A stretch of 64,000 nt of DNA from positions 72,146,851-72,210,850 of the forward strand of contig CM038471.1 of assembly GCA_021464415.1 (NCBI GenBank). The letters run 5' to 3'. The position numbers and the translations under genes were made by a program. Of the stretch, positions 10,954 through 22,200 are shown one piece after another (the stretch's first letter is position 1; the number at the start of each line of letters is the position of its first letter). A model generated the notes under the pieces. It had not been told where the DNA came from. It made no database searches and saw nothing but the letters and a program-made list of their open reading frames with translations. Source of the stretch: Lonicera japonica (lineage: Eukaryota > Streptophyta > Magnoliopsida > Dipsacales > Caprifoliaceae).

Positions 10954-11732
10954 TGTTGGGAAATATGATGAACTGCTGAATCTAAAATAGATAAGGTAGA
11001 GAGTACACCGGGTTGAGTCGCGGACTAAGTCGCTCTCTTTAAGACGTTTCGCGGCTCTGCCCGGAATTGTGCTAGCAGTTCTGAATATGCCACGCCGTCC
11101 CCAGGATGAAACAGCCCAGAAACTCTCTGTACGATCGATGTGCACGTTTTCGATCGCTCGACAATAACACTCTTTTAATTGCTCGGGATCGGAATATTTT
11201 CTACTGCCGGAGGCTAAAAAAAATTTTCACCGAAAAATCTTTTTTTTTTGAAGGAAAATATTTGCAGACCGATAGATAGGCTCTCTGGTTTCCTTTTTGT
11301 AGAAAGTTAATTTTCTTGTCCAAAATTAGATCCGTTATTAAGGGATAAAGTAGGAGCCAAAAACAGCTTTGAGGAAAATCCGGAGGGAATCAAGGGACAT
11401 GTTGGCGTAAATCATGGAGGAAAATGAGGGAGCTAGTTCTTTATAAATTTATTTTATTTTTAATAAATAAAATTCTTTAAATGTATTTTGTATAAAAAGA
11501 TAATACGGCGCGCGTGTGGTGAACCACATTCATCCAAGTCCTCACCCAATAGCACAAAAGTCTAATGCCCAAAGGGCTCAAGCCCTTAAGCAAATTCTTC
11601 CATATATAAACCCATGAAAGGTTTTATATCTCTCCTATGTGGGACTTGGGATAACATCACATCAACCATCACATCACATTAAATCACCTTGTCTTGGTTT
11701 TATTTTTCTTTAAATACACAAAAACTCCAACA
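10954..11732 (-). repeat. right terminal repeat, inverted copy
   Basis: This 779-bp repeat is the reverse complement of 5587-6411 apart from scattered differences and the absent 46-bp GC-rich segment. It begins TGTTGGG next to the polypurine tract and ends CTCCAACA against the CAAAG target duplication. Its promoter-like segment faces left, toward the gag-pol body. Confidence 0.9.
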
Positions 11733-11737
11733 CAAAG

Positions 11738-12064
11738 TGTGCTTGGAGACCTCAATTTGAAGCTCTAAAATTGGAATCTGAGTTTTTCAAATATTTCAGA
11801 TTTTAGATTGAAGTTTTCATACACACTTTTATTGATTTAAATTAATCATAGCTACTTACTAGTATAATAAAATAATTCTGTCAAATCTTTGGGATTGGTA
11901 GACTCGTCATGAAATAATGGAGAGAAAAGAGAAGGAACGTTTTAATATTAAATGCTTTGAGATCAATTTGTAAAGCGCAACAAATGATGATGCTTCTTCA
12001 TCTTAAAAATGCACTTGCTTGGCCGTAAAAGAAGTTAAATCCTTTTGCTGATTGTGCTGCTCTA

Positions 12065-12098
<34 letters not shown>

Positions 12099-13422
12099 TT
12101 TAACTGGACACTCAATATGTGCGAAAGCCTATTTCCTTGCATTCCACTTACTAAAAATAAGAAAAAATTTAATGAAACTAATTATTAATTCAATGGTTAA
12201 TAAGTATTTCTTCCAAAACAAAAGTAATAAGTTCAAGCTTTCATTGTTTACGTGTATTTTTATAAAAATAAAATTGAAAGTTAAAAATTAAAACAGGGCT
12301 ATCCTTGACTATAGGCTACCTGGACCATTGTCTAGGTCCATTACTATACCAAGTCCCTAATGCAATAGAAGTGCTATATAATAAGGTTTTTCTTTTCTTT
12401 TTTTGCAAATTTATTAGCGTACCCATATATTTATATTAGACCACCTGCACACGCGATACATGTGTTACTTGCATCTATATAATTTAAAAAAAAAGATTTA
12501 ACAAAAGTAAAAGATTGATACTTCAATTCTCATTGCTAATAAATTTTCTATGAAAAGAGAATTGTAACAATAAAATAGGCATTTCAAATTTTGCCACAAG
12601 TTCAGTGGTATTTGTCTTGCCATTATAATATAGGAAGATATATAAAAAAAAAAAAACACTTGCTCAGGAGGTGTGATTGGTTGTTTAAATATTTAAATAT
12701 TTTCATTGTGGCCACTAATGTACTCACTATTTTGCATTGTACTTGTACCAATTCGACAAAGTGATCAATGAGATTATAGTGATCAGGAGGTGTGATTGGT
12801 TGTTTAAAAATTTAGTGCAGAGTTCTTTGTTTATATAAAATATTTACGGTTTGATACATCACAACCTACAGACAACACTAGCGAGACATAGGAAGACAAC
12901 CTGATTGGAGAGTCAGAAGATCCATAGTACCTGCAACCACCCAACAACGTAATCATCATTTGGTATTAAAAATAATGAAAATTAATGTTACTATATTTTA
13001 CCCTATGTAGTTAGTTTGCATTAAAATATTAAAAATAATGTGAAAATAAATGAAAATATTTTCATGTACAAGGCCAATTAAATATACTGTCTTATATTTT
13101 TCTAAAATCAAACACAGCCATAACGAGTCAAAAACAGCCATTTACCCAAAAGGCCCTTTAAAAATATTTTATTTTAGAAATCCTAGCATGTAGGAGATTT
13201 TAGGGGTGATTGGTGAAATTTCAGATCGGGTAATTGCTTCTAACTACATATGTTAATCTACTCACTCTCCGATCATGCGGTTTAATCAACCTAGTTTCCA
13301 TCATGTTGTATTTGCCGCTACTTAAAAATGAACTAGCATTTTTTTATCTTCGTGTAAAGACGTCATTTTTATAATTTCCTAAGCCTTTGACTATGATAGT
13401 GTATTAGACGCATTAAATAAGA
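11738..13422. other. AT-rich spacer with small repeats
   Basis: No gene recognised. It contains a compound TA/TG microsatellite at about 12063-12098 and a 25-bp direct repeat (CAGGAGGTGTGATTGGTTGT...) at 12665-12689 and 12783-12807, about 118 bp apart. Confidence 0.5.
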
Positions 13423-13430
13423 TTATTTAA

Positions 13431-15024
13431 GGTGTTCTTAAATGCATTAATATAATCCGTCTTTTCACCCATCAAAAGTCAAGCTTATGACAATCTTAAC
13501 CTAAAAAATAGCGTAAAACTCATTATATTTACCCCTATTTTTATACATTAAAAAAACGCCACTAATTTATCTTCTCACCACTTAAATTTTTAAAAATTAA
13601 TTACAAAATTTACTATATTATCCCTAGCTTGATAAAAAAAAATTATAACTCGTGAATAAAACATTAATTATGTCAATCTCATGAATAAAAAAAACATTAA
13701 TTACAAAACATTATAAATTAATTACGTCAATCTTGTGAATACTATTGCTGTATTCTCCATGACTTAGTAAAAAAAACACATTGTAAATAGGCATATGTTT
13801 GGAAGTAAAAGTACCCAGCGTATTAGTTCAAATATATGAATCCAAGGTGTGTGCTCTACCTTGAAGGGTATTATTTTATTTTATTTTTGTTTCATAAGTC
13901 CCATTTCTAATGTAAATAAATATCAAGACAGGAATATAAATTAAAATGTTGTAACAATTAACTATAAGAATCTTATGAATAGTGTTACTAGTCTAATTGG
14001 GTCTCTTCACTTTTATCTTTATCTCTTCTACCATTTCGTTCAATTAATCATAAGCCCTCGTAATCATCACATATCAACAGGTTAACACCCAAAAATTCTT
14101 CATATCAATTTTGTGTAAGGATTGTTTATTTAAGAAATTTAAAATATTTTATGTTACATTGAATATCAAAATTTGAGGAGAGCAAGGATATGTCCTGAAT
14201 TAAACCCCAAATTATGTTTAGGTATTCATTAAATCAAATAAGAGACAAGCAATGCTTTGGGGTCAATGGAGGCGGTAAAGAAAATGAAAAGAAAATCTTC
14301 TTTTTTTTTCCTCCAACCTAAAAAGGAATAAGTTGATCAGTTGAAGATCCGCCATTGGTGATGGAGGTGTGCACAAAGACGACCTTTAGGGTCCATCAAA
14401 ATCAATTGGTAACAGAAGTTATGCTAATTTGTTCTTGAGAAATGGGGTAGAATTTTAGTTTGTTAATTTTAATTTTTAAGAGAGAGTTTGGAAAAAAAAA
14501 AGCCTGGATGTTAGTCAAAAAAATAATTCTATAGTTTGTGATATAAAATATTATATAATCGTTAAAAACGTATTTATTAAAATTAAACTTTTATATTTTT
14601 TTCATAGGTAGTTTGACTTGTACGTAATTTTTATTGAAATTTATTAGGGAAAAAGAGTATGAGTGTTAGTAAAAAAAAAATTCATACTTTGTGATATAAA
14701 ATATCATATAATCGTTACAAATGTAATTATTACAATTAATATTTTTTATTTTTTGTAAGCCATTATAATTTGTACGTAATTTTTAATGAAATTTACTAAG
14801 AACGGTGTAAATTTTTTTATTATGTTTTATTTTAATGCAAAAATTAATATTATTTAATATTTTTACTTTTAGCGATGAAAAATTACCATTCGTGTATTGT
14901 TTTAGTAAACTAACCCTGCCACTGAGGTGAATTGCAAGTTTTTTCAGAAAATTGATAGAATGAGAAGAAAGTATTTTTACACTGGGTGAGAAGACGAATT
15001 TTCAGGGTACATTTAAGAACACCC
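13431..15024. mobile_element. non-autonomous DNA transposon (MULE- or hAT-like)
   Basis: The ends form terminal inverted repeats of about 42 bp: 13431 onward begins GGTGTTCTTAAATG and the right end, reverse-complemented, begins GGGTGTTCTTAAATG. Both continue to a shared CGTCTT(T/C)TCACCCA block. Flanks carry TTATTTAA (13423-13430 and 15025-15032), an 8-bp duplication, or 9 bp with one mismatch if the end is placed at 15023. Eight bp would suit hAT; nine bp and long arms would suit Mutator. The 1.6-kb interior has no coding capacity that I can see. Confidence 0.65.
14490..14800. repeat. diverged tandem duplication of about 155 bp
   Basis: Two adjacent copies share a GTTAGT..A-run, then TTTGTGATATAAAATAT(T/C)ATATAATCGTTA and a following AATTTTTA(T/A)TGAAATTTA block. 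They lie inside the 13431-15024 element, so the duplication may have occurred within it. Confidence 0.7.
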
Positions 15025-15032
15025 TTATTTAA

Positions 15033-17160
15033 TCTCACTTGGAGAGGGTAAAACAATCCCGCCTCCTATGTGAGATTCATTAATCTCTCTCAGTGGGACA
15101 AAAGGTTTTAGTGGAGTAAATAATCTACCCAAATATCCAAACATGATAAACACAAAATATGCGATAAAATAATTTTATCATATTACATCATCTTATCTTG
15201 TATGTCAAACAGAGCTTTTGTACAATAAAACTATGGCTGATGTGAATTGTTCGTATCCATTTTACTACCTAAGTATACCGTGAATTAAGTGTACATTAGG
15301 GACGGTAAGATGGGCCAACTTGGAATGTTTTTAAACTGGCCCGACTCGAATGGACAGGGGTTTTACATCGAGTTGGATTTGGGTTTTTCGAATTAAAACC
15401 CATCTTGGGTTGGGTTGCTTCGAATTTGCATAAAGTAAACCTATTAATATTTTCACCCGTCATCCCCAATATGACATTTTTTTTATTTTAAATACCTTAA
15501 CTTCAAAATACAATGAGCAGGAACGAGTTTGGTTAAAATGTCCAACTAAGCAAGATGGGTTCAGGTTTTTATATGCAAAACTCGTCTCGGGTTAGGTCGA
15601 GTTCGAGTCGATGGTATTATTGAGCGAGTCGGGTTTGAGTAGGTTTTTCAATTCCATCCCCAGTATGTGTGCATATATTCAGAAGCAAGAGCAAGTGTAA
15701 TCCAAAGCCCTTTTCTTAAGAATTTTATTAAGTTGGCGTTATTATGAGAACTAGCAGTATATTTAAACATAACAAAAGCTTACAAGTACATATTTTTCGC
15801 GAAAAAGAAAATGGAGTTTCATTCTCATATGTTATAAGAAATGTTAAAACTCTAGATTGGACACTCTATCTTTTATTGTCGTGGTCATGATTTGTCATAG
15901 TGAAAAGCTATGACGATAGTTTGTCAAGACATTGACTGTGACAATCTATTTTTAATATATATATCTATTTTATTTTTTAAAACTCCACATCATGTGGAGA
16001 CGATACTGACCTAGATATACTTTGTTTGAGTACTCTGGCATTTAATAAGATCAATACTTCTACGTGGACACACTTTGCGAACATATTAAATAAATTGTAA
16101 TATGTTGTTACATTGGTCAGTTAAAAGTAAACTTTACACAATTTATTAATAACCGATACATGGATAACACATTATTGTGTCCTCAAACTATGTCACAATC
16201 TATAACTGGTTTATTAATCATCAAATACAAACTAAACTTCTACAATATTATTATTATTATTGTAAGATAAACCATATCAACTTTGATAATAAAACAACCC
16301 TTTTGTTATGCAGTTGTTTAATCCTAAATTCTTGACCTTTTAATGATCATCCATATATTTTATTTTTGATACATATTCAATGAAACAAAATTTTAAGTAG
16401 TAAAATTTCCTAACACTGATTTAAGAAAGATAAAGTAATATTTGTAATTCAATAATTTTATACTCTCCAATCAACCCAAAACATCATTAATACTTGTTTA
16501 GGACTGGATAAGAATTTAGCACAAGTGAAAATGCAGATCTAGCTTATTCTTTTAGAGTGATGTCAATCACTACATAATAGAATAATAACAAATCTCAACG
16601 TTTGTTTAAATTAGATAACTCAAATTAGGGAAAAAGAAAACTGTCAAGTTTTATTTCAATAAATGATTTCAAGCAATCTAGAAGAGCTTGATATGCGAGG
16701 GGAGTAATAAATTTATTCCACTAGTTATAAATAAATGCTTTATATTTGTCAAATAACTTCTAAATTTGGCGATAGACTCAAATAATGAAAATTAAGTTTA
16801 TGTTTGATATCAACATAAAAAAGAAAAATAAAAACAACTAATTTAGGTGATAAGATGTAAAATAAGTTGAAAAAAGTAATGAGATCAACTTTTATTTTTT
16901 TATTTCTGCTGTGAATTTTTTTTTTCAAAGTGGTGAATTTTTCTTTTTCACAAAACATATGGAAATGTGGAAGAAATATACTCATGAAAATAAGTGTGAG
17001 ATGAAGATATTTTCAACTTTTTTTTTTCTTTTCATCAAAATTAATTATTTTTATATTACTATTAAACGAATCTCAGGTACCAAAATCTAAATGATCGATA
17101 TTTATGTTAATGGTCCAGATTTCTTGGACTACGTTCGTTCAGAGTAAAAAAATGCATCAG
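15033..17160. other. AT-rich spacer
   Basis: No gene or RNA recognised. A moderately GC-richer patch at about 15300-15660 (GGGCCAACTTGG, TCGGGTTNGGTCGAG-like words) resembles debris of an old repeat. Confidence 0.4.
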
Positions 17161-17169
17161 TTATCACTG

Positions 17170-17520
17170 AGGTTGGCTTTGGTACAATACAGTACCATAC
17201 CGAGTGTACCGTGTATTGTACCGAAAATTTGGTACACCAAAATTCATTACCATTGCCATACCAAATTTTTAGTATACCGAAATTTGGTATACCAAAATAT
17301 TGGTATGGTACGATGTGTACGATATATTATCAAAAAATCAATATAAAAAAAAAAACTAAAAGTCGACGGTCAAAAGTGAGCATTTTTGGCTAAAATAAAA
17401 CAATTAAGTTATTTTTACTTACATTTAATTAAGTTTTGGCAATCAATTGTTCCAAAAATACTAAATCATGTATAAATATTGTTATATTATAAACCATGGT
17501 ACTGTACATTACCAAAACAA
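17170..17520. mobile_element. MITE with GGTAC/GTACC-rich palindromic ends
   Basis: A 351-bp element flanked by a perfect TTATCACTG duplication (17161-17169 and 17521-17529). Its ends pair as inverted repeats: TTTGGTA..ACAGTACCAT on the left and its complement ATGGTACTGT..TACCAAA on the right. The left 170 bp is dense in self-complementary GGTACC/GGTATACC words. It looks hAT- or Mutator-derived and has no coding capacity. Confidence 0.75.
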
Positions 17521-17529
17521 TTATCACTG

Positions 17530-18325
17530 TTACTAACTTAGCACAGTTCATTGAATTCCAAGAAAAGTTCGAACACAAATAGGAGAAAATTCCCTAGAAA
17601 ATCAATTTAAAGAATTGATTCCACTAAAAACACATTGAAAAAGAAAATGATGGAAACAAAATACAATAGGTGGTTTCACTTCGATGAAAAAGAGCAAAAG
17701 TATATATGAAGAAAATTGTTACTAACAAACTGTAATTTTATCATTATTATTAACAAACTGTTAATTATTTTTCATTTATTTTCATACTCTAACAATCTAT
17801 ACATAGATATATAAATATATATATACACACACATAGATATATAAATTTTGGTATTATTTTAATATTTTATATAATGACACAATTAGAACGGTATACTATA
17901 ATAATACCAAAATTTTAGTACGATACGATATACTGTAGATAATGAGTTTGAGTACCCGTCCGCATCAAAATAATTTGATATAATACAATACTAATTAATA
18001 TTGTACTATTATAAATTTTAATATATTTTAATAATAATTCAATTTAATATAAATTAATACGATATAAATAGTATATTTTTCCATCCCTAAATATCACTCG
18101 AGATGAGCGAGAAAACTGCCAGCCATACAGCACTCCAAATACAATGAATGTCCACGTACAACTTCCATTATATTATACTATATAGAACACAAAAGTCTTT
18201 CGATCCAAAACAAAATCAATAATGGATCAGGACACCATTTTTGACCACAAAACCAATCCTCACCATCACCATTTCCATTTCCATATAAATTCCCCATTCT
18301 ACCCTTCACTTTCATCAAGAACACC
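17530..18325. other. spacer and PGIP-like upstream region
   Basis: AT-rich. A second, partial GGTATAC..ACCAAAATTTT..GTACGATACGATAT tract at 17885-17940 resembles the neighbouring MITE and may be a fragment of a related copy. The last few hundred bases should include the promoter of the LRR gene. Confidence 0.4.
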
Positions 18326-20757
18326 ATGTTACTCCTCTTCTTCTTCCTCTTACTCCCAAACCTCTCTCCGGCTGAACGTTGCCACCCAAATGACAGAAAT
18401 GCCCTCCTCAAATTCAAAAACTCCTTCTCAAACTCTAACCTCCTCCCTTCGTGGACTCCACAGTTCGATTGCTGCTATATTTTCAAATGCAACGAATCCA
18501 CCAATCGCGTAATCGAACTAACCCTGACGTACTCCGATCTCTCCGGCGAAATTCCCGACGCCGTTGGCGACCTAACTTACCTCCAAACACTCCGGCTCCA
18601 CCATATGCCGTTCATAGTCGGCGAGATCCCTCCGGCGATCGGAAAATTAAAACACCTCCTCTCGCTCGATATCAGTTGGTAGGTCGTAATAATTTAGGTT
18701 GTATATTTTCTTTGACACTAGCTAGATGAGTATTTTAACTATTTTTAGCCAAAGTAGTAATAAACGTATTACATAAATTTTATTTTTAACTAAGATAAAT
18801 ACAAATATGTTTTAAACACGAGATGATCCGATATTTAAAATTATTACATCTTATATCTCAGGCCATCTTTAGTGGGTAAGGTAAAATGGTAAGTTAAAAA
18901 TGTATATTTAAATTATTTGAAATTGTAGAGTTGCAGTGGGTGTAGAGGTAAATATACCTCGCACGATATATAAAATACCGGGGGAGGACACCAAAGCACC
19001 CCACGATTTATCATCTATCGTCTGAGAGACCCACGATTTATGATCTATCGTGTGAGAGATGCCAAGCCACCACGTAAATTGGAATGATGTGCCTCACGAC
19101 ACATCATCTATCGTGCCAAGGATAATTAGCCATGCCACGATTTATCATGTATCGGCCGAGGGAAAATCGATGATGTGTCGCACAACACATCATCTATCGT
19201 GCCAAGCATTGATGATTCTCACGACACATCAAGTGTCGTGAGAGCTTTCTATCCTGCCCCGATGCTTCCTTTATCGTCCGAGCTAAAATTTTGTCTCTCG
19301 CTATTTTTACCTTTGCTTTACACTTTTACAGTTTTGTTTAGCTTTTTGCCTTACCCAATAAGGCAACAAAAAAGTTAATTATGTACATTTAACCATCCGG
19401 ATGGAGAAGGTCTTAACATGATAGAAAGTTATAAATGCTTTATTTTATTTTATTTTTACGCACACGGTTAATATAACGATATCTACTTATCCATATTAAT
19501 TTTGTTTTAGAATTCGAACACGACATAAATATCTTGTTAAAAAATCTTCAATATTTCGTTCCAGAATTCTAACCTAATATGTTTTGTTGAAAAAATGAAG
19601 GCTGTATATACATATACATATACACTTATTATATTTAAATAAACATGTATTAGCAAAAAAATAAATTTTAATTAAATATGATTCACACCACATACTATAC
19701 AGGATTACCACAACACTATCTAATAAATTGTCAATTTCAATTTAAAATTTAAGTACGACACAACATCATAATAAAACATTTAGACACGAGTAACTGTAAT
19801 ACAAATTATTTTTTTCTTTTCATCTGATTAAGATTGTTGTATCTTAATTAGTCAATAGACACATCCCAACACTACTATATATGAATAATATTTGACTCTC
19901 ACTTAGACATGACTAAAATTAACTCTCTCACTTAGATACGACTATATGACTAGATACAATTAACGTGGCATAAAATTAATTTCGTTCAAGAATTTAAACA
20001 TTAATCTTCAAGATGATATACTATCGTACGCAAAAAGTACATTAACACAAATTATCGTATCAACATGGTGCTATTTCATTTTTGACATGTTTTCTGTCGT
20101 TTCTGAAACTGACACTTCTATAGGACCAACATCTCTGGCGAGATCCCGCCGTTTCTCTCGAACCTACCTAATCTCATGTTTCTAGATCTATCATTCAACA
20201 AACTTACCGGTCAAATTCCACCGTCATTATCAAAATTCCCGAAGATTATTGGCATTGATCTCAGCCGGAACCAGCTCACAGGACCCATACCGGAATCCTT
20301 CGGTCACTTTCCTGATACAGTTACCTCTCCGGCGATTTTACTATCTCACAACAAGCTCTCCGGCGATATTCCGGCGAGTTTAGCTAATACGAACTTCTTT
20401 CGAATCGATCTGTCCAGAAATAATTTTACCGGAGATGCGTCGATGTTTTTCGGCCGGAATAAGACCGGCGATACGATTGTTTTGTCGAGAAATAATTTCG
20501 AGTTCAATTTCTCGCGAGTGAGTTTTATGGTGTCTTTGGTGACTTTGGATATATCGCATAATAGGATATATGGGAATATTCCGTTACAGATAACGGAGGA
20601 TTTTATGCTGCAGCAACTTAACGTTAGTTATAATAGATTGTGTGGGGAGATCCCTACTGGATGGAAGCTGAGGTATCGATCAGAGGGGTTCGATTACTCG
20701 TCTTTTTTTCATAATCGTTGCTTGTGTGGGACCCCCCTCGATGTGTGTAAAGTATAA
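18326..20757 (+). CDS. polygalacturonase-inhibitor-like LRR protein (PGIP), two exons
   Basis: Exons 18326-18678 and 20124-20757 join to a 328-residue protein, the usual PGIP length. The donor GTAGGT at 18679 and the TATAG acceptor ending at 20123 restore a Trp codon across the junction (LDISW then TNISGEIPP), matching the conserved LSWTNLSG region of PGIPs. Visible features: a hydrophobic signal peptide (MLLLFFFLLLPN), an N-terminal Cys-capped region with a CC pair, about ten extracellular-type LRRs (xxLxLSxNxLxGxIP), several N-glycosylation sites, and a C-terminal Cys cap (NRCLCGTPLDVC). PGIPs are secreted to the cell wall and bind fungal or insect pectinases. The 1.45-kb intron is long for this family and carries repeats. 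A DRT100-like relative is the main alternative. Confidence 0.9.
18862..19413. repeat. repeat cluster / probable MITE in the PGIP intron
   Basis: The ends are loosely complementary (GGCCATCTTTAGTGG..GGTAAGG on the left; CCTTACC..CCATCCGGATGGAGAAGGTC on the right). Inside, 18985-19270 carries several diverged direct copies of a CACGA(C)..ATCATCTATCGTG word, about 20-25 bp each and unevenly spaced. No target duplication was found, so the element boundary is tentative; the direct repeats are clear. Confidence 0.5.
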
Positions 20758-21812
20758 ACTATGATGAAATTATAAATTTACACTCATTTATCTCTAATTA
20801 AGGCTTAATTTGAGTTTTAAAGGCAACTAATTTAAACGAACGATTGGAAATAATAAAATAAAATATGTTCGGTATCAAGTACTGTAATTCACTACATTGA
20901 TTATATCTAAAAGAAGCTAAAGAACTGCGCACTAAACTTATAAGAGCTTTGAAGGTAAAAAAAAATTTAATAGCGAATCACATTAAATGTGTACGTATAG
21001 TTTGTTTGTTTTGTTTTTTTTATATATATGTATGTGAATTTTTTAATTTTTAATTTTTTTTTGGAGTAAGCTTTGCTTAAATAATAGAAAGCGCGGTTGC
21101 ATCAAATAATAAGTAATTGATTTAAATGAATCGGATCCAATGCAACTTAAGGTTTATGGTTTGATTGAATTGGTTTTAATTGGATTTATCTTTTGAAAAC
21201 TGAAATTATTATGTTAGTTTTGGATTTTGGTGCTTTAAAAATCAATCCGAGCTGAACTAGTCCTTTTACATTTTTGTTCTAAAAATTGTACATGTGGTTA
21301 ACGGCCTTATAATTCGTTGACATCATTTTTAGGTCCTGGGTTCAACTCACATAAACGCAGTTGTCGAATCCCGTTGATCTACTCTTATTATAATTGTATA
21401 AAAATAATTGTATAGTGCAGAAAAACTTATATTATAAAATTGTCGTTCTGTATCAAAAAAATAAAATTAAATTAATGTACATGTGAAACTGTTGAAGTTT
21501 ATCACCGTAAGACAACATTTGTATAGTAAATTTGAGATTTTTCTGTAGTTTGATTAATAAATTAGAAACTAAAAAATCTACTGCTCATCATAAATTGATT
21601 GTAATAAAGAATTAAGTTAAACTCATTGCAGCTAAATTGAGTTAGTCCGTTTGAACTTTTTATCCAAAACTAATAACATCTTGAGCCATTTTTAATAATT
21701 ATTTTTAGAAGATGTGTTCAATTCCAAATTAAATTTAAAGAATTGTCTGTAATAACACCTTGAGCATTTTTAATATATGTATGATTTCTGAATATGTACA
21801 AGTTCAAGTTTC
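20758..21812. other. spacer downstream of PGIP-like gene
   Basis: AT-rich; the first part should be the 3' UTR. No gene recognised. Confidence 0.4.
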
Positions 21813-21815
21813 TTA

Positions 21816-22128
21816 GGGCCCGTTCGGTAGCGTTTTTAGAACCCGTTTTTGTTTTTTGAGTTCAAAAACGGATAAAAAATGCGTTCGGTGGGATATTGAC
21901 AAAAACGCGAAAAACGTTTTCGGAAAACGAATTCAAGTTTAAAGCATAAAACGCAAAAACGCCAAAATGACGTTTTCACCATTTTCAGTCTTGTAATCTT
22001 CATTTTCACTGTTTTCGTTCTCGGAAAATGTTTTCACTATTTTCATTCTCGGAAAATTCATTTTCTCATTTTCATTTTCTGAAAACATTCTCGGAAAACA
22101 TTCTTCGAAAACGTTACCGAACGGGCCC
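21816..22128. mobile_element. Tourist-like (PIF/Harbinger) MITE
   Basis: A 313-bp element with terminal inverted repeats beginning GGGCCCGTTCGGTA(G/A)CGTTTT at both ends, flanked by a TTA duplication (21813-21815 and 22129-22131). The 3-bp TTA/TAA target and GGGCC-type ends are the PIF/Harbinger signature. The interior is full of GAAAACG/CGTTTTC words and folds extensively. Confidence 0.88.
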
Positions 22129-22200
22129 TTAATTTCCCTTGTTCTCGTTTTCTTTCCACCGGAGCACAATCTCTATTTTCCTTATGGAAACTACAACATA

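Larger units (their letters stand above)
5587..11732 (+). mobile_element. Ty1/copia retrotransposon with inverted long terminal repeats
   Basis: A 6.1-kb element carrying a copia-order gag-protease-integrase-RT-RNaseH frame on the plus strand. It is bounded by two long repeats, 5587-6411 and 10954-11732, which are reverse complements of each other instead of direct copies. Both outer ends read TGTTGGAGTTTTTG inward. The flanks carry a perfect 5-bp target duplication, CAAAG (5582-5586 and 11733-11737), so this layout was present at insertion or arose inside the boundaries. A polypurine tract lies at 10939-10953. No TGGTATCAGAGC-type primer site follows the left repeat, and the Gag ATG is only 46 bases beyond it. 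Bases 10425-10938 are internal 3' non-coding sequence. The element is not autonomous, because pol is frameshifted and the LTR arrangement cannot support normal strand transfer. Confidence 0.9.

Noticed and set aside
10897..11145. Minus-strand 82-codon frame in the right copia repeat
   Set aside because: It is the inverted copy of the LTR-internal frame at 6220; no separate gene.
5587..11732. A DNA transposon with 800-bp terminal inverted repeats
   Set aside because: The ends invite this reading, but the contents are gag-protease-integrase-RT-RNaseH with a polypurine tract, and the ends are TG..CA with a 5-bp target, so it is a rearranged copia element.
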